Below are positions 14,366 through 25,999 of a stretch of 64,000 bases of DNA, in pieces. This DNA is from Paracentrotus lividus (Eukaryota; Echinodermata; Echinoidea; Camarodonta; Echinidae), in the NCBI GenBank assembly GCA_940671915.1, contig CALNVZ010003426.1, positions 16,698,786 to 16,762,785 on the forward strand, read 5' to 3'. Position 1 is the stretch's first letter, and each line of letters opens with the position of its first letter. A program made the position numbers and the translations under genes. The notes beneath the pieces are model-generated. The model ran no database searches and had not been told where the DNA came from. It saw only the letters and a program-made list of their open reading frames with translations.

Positions 14366-15023
14366 CAATTCGTCGCTGTTTTTACGAACCGTCATAAACC
14401 GAATTTTTGGTCAAATTTTCGAAATTGAGTTTTTTCGATTTTCTTAAAGCCTGTATTCAACTCTATCGAATGACCAAATTTCAGGTCGAAATCTTAATTA
14501 TTTTTAAAATAAGAGAAGATTCGAATTTCGTTCAAAACGTCACATCGCTTCCAGTGATTTTACGAAGCGTCCTAAACCATTGTTTCTACAATATAGCAGT
14601 CTCCAGAATGGCGCGCAACCCGACCTACATTTGGGTGAGCGGTGCGCGGATGCATTCAGAATGATTTTACGAATCGTTCTATCTCGTGGTTCAGGACGCT
14701 AAAAAACATGCGCGTGATACGCATGATTTTATGAAGTGACCTTAACCCCCTGTTTGTCGTAAAAATAATCAGTTTCTAAAAAACTACCTTCCATTTTATT
14801 CTAAATATTTAAAATTCAAACCCCGATTGCAAATAATTTCTTTCATATTGTAAAATTATAGAATTTATGCTGTACATTGATATAATTATTTGCCCTGGTT
14901 TCCTTCAAAGCACGAAGTTATGAGCGTCTGAAGAACATCCAAACTTTGAACGCGATTATCTCAAAAGCTGGTTTTGGGAACTCGGCGAGGTGTAGGACGG
15001 TTCGTAAAATCACTGACGAATTG
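14366..15023. mobile_element. 658 bp element with GATTTTACGAACCGTCCTAA motifs
   Basis: The left end CAATTCGTCGCTGTTTTTACGAACCGTC matches the inverse of the right end (GGACGGTTCGTAAAATCACT-GACGAATTG). Further motif copies lie at about 14557, 14665 and 14724. Non-coding; the 85-codon ORF inside follows the repeats. Confidence 0.7.
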
Positions 15024-15345
15024 TTTGAACATCTCAACCTCGTCTGCTCTCTATTAGTTGGTCTTTTTATGGTTAACTCCAATCTACTACATACACTTTC
15101 TTTGTTTCTACTCATTTAGAATATGATCAAGACCAGTGACTAATCTAGTCGGGGATGAAAAAGTCGTGGTCAACTCCATAATCACAAATTGACAAGGCAA
15201 TCATGCTCATACATATCTTAACTCTTATATTGCGCTTTCTCCGCTTCCCTCCTCTCTATTAATGTATAATTCTTGGATACGCTCTTGAAGCCAACAGTAT
15301 ACACGAAGTATATTACAATCAAATTAAGATGTACCCTCACCCGCA

Positions 15346-15640
15346 TTAACCCTTTAGCACCTAAACCGCCCGAGACCGCCCCTCAGCTTAATCACTAAAC
15401 CGCCCCAAACCGCCCCTGTCTTAAGCACGCTTTAGTCAAGGTTTTATCAAAAATATGTGATGAGACATGCCCATACTTCTTGTGGATTACCCATTGGATG
15501 TGTGCTGTCCGATTCTGCACAAGAAACTATGTTTTAAGAGCTATTCTTATTGGAAAAACGTAATTGAAACACAGCATAACCCTTTCCGCTAGTGAGTAAA
15601 CTGACACTTTTCACGCAGTCTCTAGGTACTAAAGGGTTAA
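15346..15640. mobile_element. piggyBac-like MITE, TTAA flanked (295 bp)
   Basis: TTAA-CCCTTTAGCACC at the left and GGTACTAAAGGG-TTAA at the right. The target site and CCCTT ends fit piggyBac. The interior has a CCGCCC-rich direct repeat (AAACCGCCC.AGACCGCCCC / AAACCGCCCCAAACCGCCCC). Confidence 0.75.
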
Positions 15641-16723
15641 GTACTGTCACATGGCTAAAATACATGCATGTTTGTTTCTATTTTAAAAGTCTTGTTATGT
15701 TGTTATATTTGTGGTGACGACCATTTTGGTATATTATGAAATAGAGGACTTGCCCCCTCTGAACACGGGATGACCAGACCGGTAATTTCTGAGACAAAAA
15801 GGGAGCTAAAATAAAGATTCCCCAAAAAATGAAATTCGCGAAAATAGGGATGATCAACGAATTAAATCATAAATCGTGTTTCAAATTTCTCCGAAAACTT
15901 ATTTCAGGTTTTGTTTATATCTAAGGAAAACACGAATATTTCTGCCGTTGCCAAAGAAAAGTCTTGAAATGCATATTTGTCCCATCGGATGATCAAATTA
16001 TAACAAAATTTCTGCAGCACTTTATTTTTCCCCACTTTTATTATACATGTATATTGTGCTCGATAAACACGGCCTCTGATTTTGGCTTTCATCGTCCTTA
16101 GCAAAAGGGCATCAGATTTTATTTATTTATTCATTTATTAATTTATTTATGTATGTATTTATTTTCATTTTTTTTCGGGGGGGGGGCAGGGGGGGGGCAG
16201 GGGGGGTTTGTTTCTTTGCCATTTTCCTGGATCTTTTGGGGATTATTCATTTAAAAAAATGTAAGCGGAACCTGAAAACAATTTGCGAACAAATTAGAAA
16301 CACGTTTTTTTTTTTGTTTTTTTTTTTTATACACTGATAATCCTAATCTCCTTAAATTTAATTTGAGCCTTTGTTCTCTTGCCCCCCCCCCTTTCGGAAG
16401 GAACAAGTCTTGTCATTAGCCGCCCCCAGAATGATAAGGGGCAAATCTAACGTTTCAGAAAATACCAAAATGTTCGGCAAAACTCTCATTATGAACGATA
16501 TATAACAACAAGGAGTTGCAACACAGAATTTTGTTTTTATTTTTATTTATTTATTTATTTATTTATTCTTTGTATTTGTTTTGTTTTTTTGTTTTGTTTT
16601 TGTATAGCTATGTTGCAGTACTTATTGCAGGTGGTGGTAGCAAACGTGACTATTCCAAAAATGTTACAAATAATGTATGCAATATGTCTTCCATTTATCA
16701 TCTCAGCTCGAGAGGTCCACATA

Positions 16724-16823
16724 ATGGAGGTTCGAACGAGTGTTACCGCCGTTACGGTCCTACTTGCTCTATTCAGTGCTGTAGCAACGGGGGATGACTA
16801 TGTGCCAGCAAAACTCTATATAG
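16724..16823 (+). CDS. KISS1-like: Kisspeptin-type neuropeptide gene 1, signal-peptide exon
   Basis: The exon encodes a secretory signal peptide: it begins MEVRTSVTAVTVLLALFSAV, with a hydrophobic core at residues 8-20 and a small-residue cleavage region (ATG-DD), then about 10 residues of propeptide. It ends after 33 codons plus one base (phase 1) at a good donor, G|GTAAGG. The peptide exon at 23101 begins with the two bases needed to complete a phase-1 codon, so splicing joins TATATA-G to AT-ACA and keeps the frame. A candidate acceptor (tttatcatctcag, ending at 16706) lies 18 bases before the ATG, so an upstream 5'UTR exon is likely. The frame is open upstream of this ATG, but the signal-peptide shape and the acceptor favour this start. 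The link to the 23.1 kb exon is inferred from phase, strand and the parallel structure of gene 2. Confidence 0.65.
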
Positions 16824-17427
16824 GTAAGGAACTTCTACCATTCCTTAAGTGAAACCCAGAAAAATACTAACTATATTACAAAAAGAAAGAAAATGGCTTA
16901 ACGCGTTGTTAAAAAAATTGTATAGTTCTAAAGAATTTTAAACAATAAGTAAAACTGAGATGAATTGACCTCTTTTGTAGAAAATTAAAACAGCTGAATA
17001 CATGTGCATACATGTGCATGTGGCATACTTATAATGTTACATACAGTGGTGGCCCAAATTATTAGAACATCAAGCATATTTAAATGATTTTAGTTATTTT
17101 CATTCAGTTGACCATTTAAATACCTATAAAATGCTTTAAAAACTAAATAACATAGCCGTGCGTTGGGAACTTGCCCCCAAGTCGCCTTTTTATGTTACGC
17201 CACCAATAAAACATCTAAAAATTATCGTAATTAATGTAATGTTAGAATTGGCAACAACAACTACGTTTGTTGTTACCGATAGTTTAAATGAAATAATCCC
17301 TCGGGGGTAATTAGGCCCACGTAAATGGGTTCATTGCACAATTTTCCAAATATATATATATAACAGTCCAATGATTACAGTAAATCGTCCGTAGTGAAAT
17401 TATTGTTTTAACAGTAATAAGCTTCTA

Positions 17428-19144
17428 TACACAACAAAAAAAGTAAGTCCCCCCTTAATCAAAATGATGTAACTTTTGATCCAAGAAGATTTTTGCGAAT
17501 TTTATTACGCTGTGCTTGTAGGTAATTTTATCAGCTTCCATTTTAAATGAATTTATACTGAAATCGTTAAGTGCATGCTTTCAATGAGCACAGTTAAAAG
17601 GCAAAAATGTCACTTTTCGAAAAGTCACCAAGGTTAGTTTACATAAACTTTAATTTCAATAATATTGGAAACAAATTGAAGCTTTTTTAACAAATGATTT
17701 GTTCAGAAGGGTTTTTGCCACTTAATTTCTAACACACTAAAATGACTTTTGGCATTAAATTTCACGTTGGATGAACATGAGGTAAAATTTGTAAAAACTG
17801 CATTTTTTACAAATTTTTACTATTCAAAAATTATTGATTATGAAGGAATATGCAATCTGGAAGAGTATTTTAAACAATATCCATCAATTCACGGTTGAAT
17901 GAACACTGTATAGAACAAAAAAGGATATTTTCAAATTTCTTAGGTATAGATTGTTCCGTTTTGTGTATAAAATCAATTTTACAAACATTTTTTTGTGATA
18001 TTTGGTCAAATAATTTTTTTCAAATGATGCTATGGCATTTTATTAACAATTCACGGCTTCAATGAAACACGTGATGCGTGAAAAGCCATTTTTTTTTCGT
18101 TTGCGGACTAAAAATTCAATCGCTTACTTTCGATAATTTGTCACAGACCTTCCTTGGATGGTTCATTTTGATTCGAGTTTCACGAAAATTCCAAGTGTTT
18201 TATGCCTTCAGTGAGCAGAAGTTATTAAGAAAATTGAAAATAAGAAAGAATTTCAGAGCTTTGGCCCCACCCTGTGCCTTATCAGATTCTCAATTAGCTT
18301 TTTTGTTTCCTGTTAGTTAACACCACCCCGCCTGAAGTTGTGTGCCAAGTTCGTGAAAAAACTCCCAGTAGAATTAACAAAATCATCGATGAAATTAAGC
18401 CGAATTTCAATTTTGTTAAAATTTTTGATTTCCTCTCCCATTGACATTGTGTACAATCTCGAAGAAAAAAACAACCCAAATCAACATGCTGGAACTTTTT
18501 AACAAAAAGTGTTGAGTAATATTGTTTGGCGGTTATGTTAATAAACTCATCGACTAACGCATGGTGCAAAAATGAGATAAAACCTTTTGTTCATGCATGA
18601 AAAACATACGTTAAAGGCAAACATTGTCTTTACAAAAGTCACAAAAGTCACCTTTAAAGTGTGCTCACTCGTCATGACACGACGAATAGTGCTCATTTCT
18701 CACAAAAATGTGTTGATGTATGTTGATGATAAATCTGATGTCAATTTTTGAATAGAATTAATTGGATTTTACATTTTTGGAGGCCTGAACATAATTCTTA
18801 AAATTGTGCTTACTCATCCATGATAGTGAAAAGTATCGGGATTGGTGTTGGATGAATCAAATTTTCCATGATAATCCACAAACAATTAAAAGACAAGGTA
18901 AAAAGAAAATTTAACAAAATTGTTATTTTACAGCCTCCAAAATGACCCTTGTGACTTTTGAAAATGTCCATTTTTGCTTTAAACGTTGATCACTCATGCA
19001 TGTCTCAAGCGATCGATGTCATTTTTTCACATAAGGTACTCAATAAGTGGATAAAACTTCCCTCCAAATTATTGTACTCAAAACAAGCTCGTTCAAAAGT
19101 TACAACATTTTGATTAGGGGGGGACTTACTTTTTTTGTTGTGTA
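17428..19144. mobile_element. 1.7 kb DNA-transposon-like element, about 50 bp terminal inverted repeats
   Basis: The left end reads TACACAACAAAAAAAGTAAG followed by TCCCCCCTTAATCAAAATG and a TAACTTTTGA stretch. The right end (about 19090-19144) is its reverse complement with a few mismatches and closes with GTTGTGTA. A TA dinucleotide flanks each end, as in Tc1/mariner-type insertions. The interior is AT-rich and has no transposase-sized ORF, so it is non-autonomous or decayed. It sits in the gene 1 intron. The superfamily is inferred only from the TA flanks. Confidence 0.7.
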
Positions 19145-19436
19145 TATATTGTTTATTCATGTAACTGAGGCTTTAGATCAGTCAGTTATTTTCCTTATGC
19201 GAGACGATTTCGATGACTTGATCATTACCGTCATGAAATCAGGATACGACATATGAATCGTAAATGTCTACTAATCACCATTATTGCTCATTTAGTCTAG
19301 TTATCTAATGACGATGACGCGCGTTGTCTGTTTCATACATTTATAATATAATGAAGCCTCTAAATGGTTATTGATTAGCATATTAAGTTGTATATTGCGT
19401 TAGGAATTACGTAGGAGAAAGTAGGCCTGGGTGTAT

Positions 19437-19444
19437 GTGTGTGA

Positions 19445-19507
<63 letters not shown>
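19437..19507. repeat. GT/TG microsatellite
   Basis: An interrupted run of TG repeats with GGGTGGG interruptions. The short hydrophilic ORFs read through it are artefacts of the repeat. Confidence 0.9.
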
Positions 19508-19508
<1 letters not shown>

Positions 19509-22288
19509 ATGGGGGTACCCCACTATTTATTGTGTTATACCATGGAGATACTAAGTTAGATATCTCCATGGTTAAACCGACTTTATTACATCATACTTTG
19601 CGATGTTATAATAGTAAAGCCATTATAATATCACGTATAGGTATTCGTTAACGCGAAGACTAAAAATAGAAAAAACAATAATAAAATAGTAATAAAACAT
19701 GAAGATCAGCGTTATCTTTGTCCTTGCAGCTATCGGCGTTTACGTCATTAAGTTAGTTTTGTGTGTTAGCAATATTTAAAAGTGATGTAATTACTTTTAA
19801 TAAAGTGTTGCGTCCTAGGCATTTCAAAGAAAAAATAACTATATCATAGTCTTTTTTGCTGAAAGAGAAAATAAAGCCCGTTAACTCTAGTTTGGAATAT
19901 TTAACATCATAAAGGTTGTACAGCAGATGACCTAGAATGGATATACGCATACTTTTTTTTTGTAATATTACCCGTTTACTCCCATCTCATAATAAGGTAC
20001 CGTGTATAATTTGAACATTGATATAATTTCCCCCCGAATCATGCGAAACATAATATGTCTGTCTTCTTGTTCACTGTAGCCATTGGCGTAAGATCAAGTA
20101 CGCATTGGCCGAGCTCTAAATGGGGGTTCGTGTGCCAAATCTATTAAGAAACATAATCAATTGATCCACTTCTAAAGTAAAAAGTCGGCAAGTGCGTCAA
20201 TTCGTTTGTATAATTTACCACGTACAATTACAAACAATTTCATAATTAAAGAATCTTTAGGGCAGATTGAAGTTGAGAGGACAGAATTAAATTGAACTGC
20301 CAAACATTTGATATTAAAATTACAGAAACGGATCACGTTAAAATTGATAGTATGACACACGTCATACTAAAACACACAATTAGTAAAAAAAAAAAAAAGG
20401 TTACCTGTACACACCATTAAACATGATCATTACCATCCAGGGACGGGAGTTATATCATTAATAAAAGAAAGCAGGGGCGGCAATTTCGGACGGATGCTTT
20501 GAGAACACGCTCCCTCCCCTCACTTTTTTTCTTTCTTGTTTGCTCTGGAATATCGCCCCAGAAAATGTATCTTTGTCGTGCTTATTGATTGTATTAGTTC
20601 TAATTATGTTTTTGTTCCTATTTTATTGGGACCTTAATTAGGTAACACTACTCACGTGGAGCTTGCGTCTAACAAGCTCTACTTTATGCGAGCCTTTCCG
20701 TTTGAATTTATTTCACAAATGTCATTTCTAATTGTTCTGTTCTTGTTTTTTTATACATTTTTTTTTCTTTCGTATTGTCCAAATGGAGTTTTACAACTTT
20801 GGTTATAGTATTTAAATGATGATATATAGTAACAACGGTTTATGCTTTAAACTAGGTAATATGAAATGAGGTTTCTAATTCGTCAAATACGCTCTCCTTG
20901 CGTATGTCTTATAATGGCAATGACCGTATATAGCGAGTTAGTGTCAACGGCTTTTCGTGCACAAATGCCCACTCGCCCGATTCTGCACATTGTAATTGTA
21001 AAAGGGTGCAAGCTGATAACAATTAGTACTCGCAGCAACGATATGTGATAGATGTTCTCATGTAGAGAATTTGGTCAACTCCCCCGAACAGCGGGTCACA
21101 GTAAAAAAAAGAAGGAAACCCAACCTTGATCGCCGCCTATTAAAATTATTCAACTCATGTGAAATTACTTTTATTTCATGTAAAATAGTAAGTCATTAGC
21201 TATCCAGTAATACCAAACTTATTCATGTGCTGTGATGTAACAGTGAGCAACCATCGCATAAAATAGTCCGTGAAACATTTTGGTTCTTATGAATTGACTC
21301 ATGAAGGCGTACGTCAATCAATGAATGAGTGATCAGATAGCCAATGTTGATTCTGCCCTCCTCTTAAAGTCGAGTGCTCAGTCAACCATGACAGCACAGG
21401 TTATGATTTCATAGGGTAAAATATGATTAATTCTTTGAAACTTAAAATAACATGTTGAAAAAAAGCTATACTATCTTACTATAGGGCTCTCAAAGTTTTT
21501 TTTTTTTTTTTCTGGGACGTATAACAAAATTTGTATTTTTAACAAAATACTTCCCAAGCATATTACAAGGTGAGACAGTCACACATGTTATGTATTTCAA
21601 CTGTAACTCATAATGTTTAAACCATTTTTGAATCACAGTTCATTGGAAAGATATCTAACAAGCTATTCAAAACGGCCCTTTCAAGAATCGACTGTTAGAA
21701 AAAGATTACAATCGTTTTTCAAAAATGGGCTTTTTAAGTATTCAAAAATACTGTCCAAATTACAATATGAGACTTTCAGATTGGAAATGTAACACTATGA
21801 CTCATAATGTTAATTTACACAACTTACACTTTTAGTGTTTTTTAGCAAATCAAATTTTTTTTTTAATTTACCACTTTCTCTTTTCTACTGTGCATTATCT
21901 TTTCCATTCAATTTTTTTTTTGAAATTTAGCTATTAATTTAATTTTTTGAGATTTTTTTTATAATTCAATTGAAATAGATTTAGCTCCTTTTGGAATAAA
22001 ATCTTTGTCGAAAAAAACGTTAACAAATTGAATTCAACCCAAAACATCTTTTCAATGTTCTATTAAAAAGGAGCTGAATCCACAAATATTCAGAAAATTA
22101 TTAAAACAAAGATTATTCTAAAGAATTTAGCAAATTACTTTAAAGAGAATACGATTTTTTTTCAATTTCTCAATCGAGAAGTTTTTGTAGCAGGTTGCTG
22201 ACCAAAACAAACACGATTACGCTGTGTCTTCACATAATTATGTCAACATCAGATAGGGATACTCAAATATTCAAACATATATTTTTAA

Positions 22289-22552
22289 ATGAATGGGGTG
22301 TGGGGAAAGAGGAGACGTTTAAATGAAATCAGAAACGAAATATGTGACAAAAGCTTGCTAGATTTCAGGGCTTCAATATTTAAACAAGTCAGCAAAGATT
22401 TACACTCTGCGTTGACCGAACACAAAATCCCTAAGTGCTCATTAATTGTTGGTTTTTCATTCCCTCTCAGAATAAATCGTCAGCGAAAATATGACGATGA
22501 AGAGGATGACTGCTCCATCTCTTCTTTTCAGGAAACATCTGCTTTAAAATAA
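22289..22552 (+). CDS. 87-codon ORF of unknown function, doubtful
   Basis: This open frame starts MNGVWGKRRRLNEIRNEI and ends in an acidic, serine-rich tail (KYDDEEDDCS...). Its composition is less repetitive than most chance ORFs nearby: basic N-terminus, a mixed amphipathic middle and an acidic C-terminus. I see no signal peptide, membrane segment or known motif. It lies inside the intron of kisspeptin-type gene 1 on the same strand, about 550 bases before the peptide exon. It could be chance, a transposon remnant or an alternative exon. I do not recognise it. Confidence 0.15.
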   Translation: MNGVWGKRRRLNEIRNEICDKSLLDFRASIFKQVSKDLHSALTEHKIPKCSLIVGFSFPLRINRQRKYDDEEDDCSISSFQETSALK

Positions 22553-22825
22553 ATTGATATATCAGTAAACGATTTTTTTTTTTCTTTTAGAGGGCGCGTG
22601 TTGCATTAAATATTAACTGTCGTCCTCTCTCTATCTTGGTCTTTTGGTGTTTATCTGCCTATTTTCTCTAAAATGCCAATTTAATGTGTTCGTTTAAATA
22701 AGATAAAAAGAGAGAGAGAGAAAAAAAAAAAAAAAACGTGCGAAGATACAAAAAAATATTTCAGTTAATTTTGTAAAGTCAGTGTGTAATATTTGATGGT
22801 ATGTGAATATTATATGCATATACAA

Positions 22826-23056
22826 ATTTTTACTACTATTATTATTGTTGTTTATTTATCTTATTTTTTATTATTATTATCATTTATTTATTTATTTTGT
22901 ATTTATTTATTTTTTATTTTTTATTTATTTTTGTTTTATTTATTTTTTTAAATTTTATTTTTATGTTTTATTATTATTATTATTATTATTATTTTTTTAT
23001 TAATATTTTTTTTTTTTTTTTTTTTGGGGGGGGGATCTTTTTTTTTTTTTTTTTTA
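22826..23056. repeat. TTA / TTTAT microsatellite with poly-T, poly-G, poly-T
   Basis: A low-complexity T-rich tract (TTA and TTTA units) passes into a long T run, about nine Gs and another T run. It ends only about 45 bases before the peptide-exon acceptor and may add to its polypyrimidine context. Homopolymers like these are prone to assembly length errors. Confidence 0.9.
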
Positions 23057-23100
23057 ATAACAATGTACACTTTTTGATTTCATATTAATTGCCGTTGCAG

Positions 23101-23653
23101 ATACAAACCCTGGACCAACATACAACGCAGATGGTGTAATTCAATCAAAGGATACGGACAATAATGCCCAAGAAATGTTGATGACTGTGATAGCGCGTCT
23201 TATGCAGAACATTGAACGGTACACTAGACAAGGCTACAACACCGCCTGCTCCAGGCGATCTCCGGTCTAAACGTCCCACAACAAACCCACCTCAACAAAG
23301 CATTACTCGAAGCTGATATCGACCTTACAACCGCCGATTCCATCATTTCAGATTACGATAAAAGAAGTCGGTGTCGTGGGAGGCAATGCAGGAACGTCGG
23401 TGGTCTAAACCCAAACGCTAATCTACGCCCTCTACCGTTTGGAAAACGTTCAAGGTTCAGCGGCGCAGCATTGCCGTCATCATCATCATCTTCATCGTCG
23501 TTGAGTGATTTCTCAAACAAGAGAGGGCGCACTGTTAAAAACAGGTACGCGAAAGGGTACCCATTTCTTACCGTTCGGAAGACGATAGAAAGAAAGCAAA
23601 ATCAATTTTCTTTTTCTGATGTTAATTTAAAAAATAGGCCAATTACCGTTTAA
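23101..23653 (+). CDS. KISS1-like: Kisspeptin-type neuropeptide gene 1, peptide exon (one apparent frameshift)
   Basis: After the acceptor at 23100 the phase-1 frame reads TNPGPTYNADGVIQSKD, then a helical spacer (MLMTVIARLMQNIERY) up to a stop at 23268-23270. A second frame, open from 23228, continues the spacer (QAISGLNVPQQ..., ...DSIISDYDKR). It gives the neuropeptide, then GKR at 23441-23449, a serine-rich linker, KRGR, and a basic tail ending in a stop at 23651. The two frames join if one base is missing between about 23228 and 23255, probably in the C-rich accgcctgctcc. This may be an assembly error or real damage. The peptide has the family features: dibasic site before it, Cys-x4-Cys, and C-terminal NPNANLRPLPF-G for amidation. 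A possible internal donor (AACAG|GTACGC, 23544/23545) would end the exon earlier and lead to an exon I did not find. The product would be a secreted, processed neuropeptide acting on a GPCR. Confidence 0.8.
23366..23443 (+). other. Predicted mature kisspeptin-type peptide 1 with amidation glycine
   Basis: The peptide is 25 residues between the Lys-Arg at 23360-23365 and Gly-Lys-Arg. It starts SRCRGRQC, with two cysteines four residues apart that could form a small N-terminal ring, then RNVGG, and ends LNPNANLRPLPF. The Gly at 23441-23443 would supply the C-terminal amide. An N-terminal disulfide and a -PF-amide end are what I recall of echinoderm kisspeptin-type peptides. Vertebrate kisspeptins instead end in -RF-amide and lack the ring. 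Confidence 0.8.
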
Positions 23654-23743
23654 AAAACGAAAAAAGGAAAGTAAAGCACAATTAAGTAGCGTTCGATGTT
23701 CTAAAAGAAAATGCCTTAGTACTGTAGACTTATTTCATTATGA

Positions 23744-23749
23744 AATAAA
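23744..23749 (+). terminator. Candidate poly(A) signal for kisspeptin-type gene 1
   Basis: AATAAA lies about 90 bases after the stop at 23653. In AT-rich DNA this hexamer is common, so only its placement supports it. Confidence 0.35.
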
Positions 23750-24254
23750 TCATCTCATTATTAATCATATTATTTGTAATGCAAAACAGGTTGTTTCTCA
23801 TTTAAAACTTAGGTTTGAATGCGGATGATAATATTATATTTTTTTTTTCTTCGAATGATGTATCTTACACGTACATTCAACAAATAACATAATTACAAGA
23901 TATTGGCTGTAAATTTTATACTAGTAGTATTGATTAAGAATGATTTACTTGGACAGTAATATTTTTGCCTCACCTATTTTTTTTTTTTTTTCAAACAGTC
24001 TATATTATTGCTTTCGTTATCTCTCCCCTTTCTCATATGTGTTGTATTGGTCCATATTACTTTTGTCTCCCTATCTTTGTATCCCCCATCTCTTCTATTT
24101 ATTTTTTCTCTCTTTTTAGGCCTAAATTTATTTATTTTTTTTTATCATATTATTTTCTTATCATGATTAAACATCGAATAATTACGTCACACTCAACTAT
24201 AACAAAGATATGTTGCAGACTTATTATCCATTTTCACTACAACAGTTTGGCGTA

Positions 24255-24844
24255 AAAGTCCCAGACCGGACCGACTAATGAAATAGCCAAAAACGAAAGC
24301 TAATATGCTATATAATACAACAATTCCAAATTAAGGCGTTTTTATTGTCCATCTAGAAAGTATCTAATTAAAAAAGATGACCGAACCTCAACCAGGCCAC
24401 CCCTCCCGAATACTTGTAAAATTACCCTAATTTAAAAGTGCGAGTGATGACGTCAAAAAATGTTAATGGAATGCTACAAGCAGTCCTGTGGCCAGGCATG
24501 ATTGACTTTGCCCTTTCATTTCATAACAATAGAATTCTAGCTCACAGGGCGTCTATTGTCCTGACATAGCAATACAAACGTGTTTTCTAAAGGCGAAACG
24601 CAATCATGCCTAGCCGCAGGACTGCTGTAGCATTCCATTAACATTTTTTGACGTCATCACTCGCACTTTTAAATTAGGGTAATTTACAAGTATTCGGGAG
24701 GGTGGCCTGGTTGAGGTTCGTCATCTGTTTAATTAAATACTTTCTAGATGGACAATAAAACGCCTTAATTTGGAATTGTCGTATTATATAGCATATTAGC
24801 TTTCGTTTTTGGCTATTTCATTTGTCGGTCCGGTCTAGGACTTT
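24255..24844. mobile_element. 590 bp foldback MITE
   Basis: Two arms of about 260 bp are near-perfect reverse complements. The left arm starts AAAGTCCCAGACCGGACCGA and the right arm ends with the matching GTCGGTCCGGTCTAGGACTTT. Shared inner landmarks include GATGACGTCAAAAAATGTTAA and the CCACCCTCCCGAATACTTGT region. The unique centre is short (about 24500-24600). There is no coding capacity. It lies downstream of gene 1. Confidence 0.85.
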
Positions 24845-25335
24845 AAGGGCTGTTTTACGATCAGGGTACACCGTCAAAAAAGGGCCTTTTGTGCACCATA
24901 AAAAGAAATCTAGGTACTTCCATCTCAAATCTACGATGGTAAGCTATTGGGCACCGTTAGAGCAACCTACAAAAGAAAAAAAAATATTGAAATAAACATT
25001 TACTTCATATTATTGACTATAATTATTTGGCATTTTAGGGCAAAATAACTGTCTCCATTTTTTTTTTCTTCAAATTCTACTTTGAGCCTGCGCTTCTTTA
25101 TTACTAGCAATCATTTGGGCTTGTTTTTCCAATGAGAAATAAATACTAGAATACGATTGTGTAAAAATTGAAAACCCCAGAAGCTAAAATTATTTTTGAG
25201 TTTTTGTGAAAATGTGCCAAATCTGTCAAAAAATGTCCTCTTCGTATTCAGTGTTTTTTTAAGCATAGTTAGACATCACTTGATAAACAATGTTTTTGTC
25301 TGTAAGAACACTGATATATATGCAACAAACTTATT

Positions 25336-25483
25336 GGCCCGAATTCACAAACGTGGTTTAGTTAGTCCATGGTCTAAATCAATTGTTTAAACCACGGATT
25401 TAGACCATGGTCTAAATTTTGGTATTCACAAACCACCTGATTTAGACCATGGACTAACTAAACCACGTTTGTGAATTCGGGCC
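25336..25483. mobile_element. 148 bp palindromic MITE
   Basis: The arms start GGCCCGAATTCACAAACGTG and GTTTAGTTAGTCCATGGTC and are repeated in reverse complement at the right end. Further internal copies of TTTAGACCATGGTCTAAA, itself palindromic, lie between them. The whole unit can fold into a hairpin. Confidence 0.85.
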
Positions 25484-25741
25484 ATAATGTTTACTTCGCC
25501 CACAACAACCTTTTTTTCAGACAGTTCACGTTACAATGTTGTCAAATCACGTTCCGTCAAAAGCGTCCTCTCCGAATAATGAAGCAATAGACCTTACGTG
25601 TAATGAAACATTTGAACTCCTATAGAAAAATAAAAGCAATTTCGTTTCACTTGTCTAGAACACATACCCCAAAATTAAGGCAAAACAAACCAACCTTGTT
25701 TTTGTGGTTCAGTGAGACAAATGGGTGTACCCTGATCATTA

Positions 25742-25815
25742 ACTGACAAACTCCGTTACATTGGTTTTTATAAACGGATTATCAGTTTATTTTGTCATCG
25801 TGTTCGCAGACAAAA
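25742..25815 (+). repeat. Downstream duplication homology block of gene 1
   Basis: This segment (CTCCGTTACATTGG... GGATTATCAGTTTA... GCAGACAAAA) matches 33822-33892 downstream of kisspeptin-type gene 2 in the same order and strand. A weaker match also exists between about 26815 and 33944 (ATGAAACCA... GATTATTTT). It marks the tandem duplication beyond the coding exons. Confidence 0.65.
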
Positions 25816-25999
25816 GACAATAATAATTAATATTGTTTGTTTAGTCGTACTAGTTTCTGCTTGTTCTGTTTTTTGTTGTTGTTTTTTATTATTATTTTTG
25901 TTAATCTTTTATTTTTTTTTTTTTTTTTTTTGGGGGGGGGGGGTTATTAGGCTATTCGTTTGAACGATGATGTATTTTATTTTGAAATGAGTAAACAGA

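Larger units (their letters stand above)
16824..23100 (+). other. Intron of kisspeptin-type gene 1
   Basis: This 6.3 kb stretch runs from the GTAAGG donor to an acceptor (gccgttgcag) ending at 23100. It contains a 1.7 kb inverted-repeat element (17428-19144), a GT microsatellite, motif fragments of the GGAATGAAAC element family near 21975-22080, and a TTA/poly-T/poly-G tract just before the acceptor. An 87-codon ORF at 22289-22552 is described separately. No other coding sequence is supported. Confidence 0.6.

Noticed and set aside
19699-19780. 26-codon hydrophobic ORF MKISVIFVLAAIGVYVIK and a related string near 20075
   Set aside because: It looks like a signal peptide core, but it ends without a proper cleavage region or clear donor; the gene 1 signal exon at 16.7 kb is a better fit.
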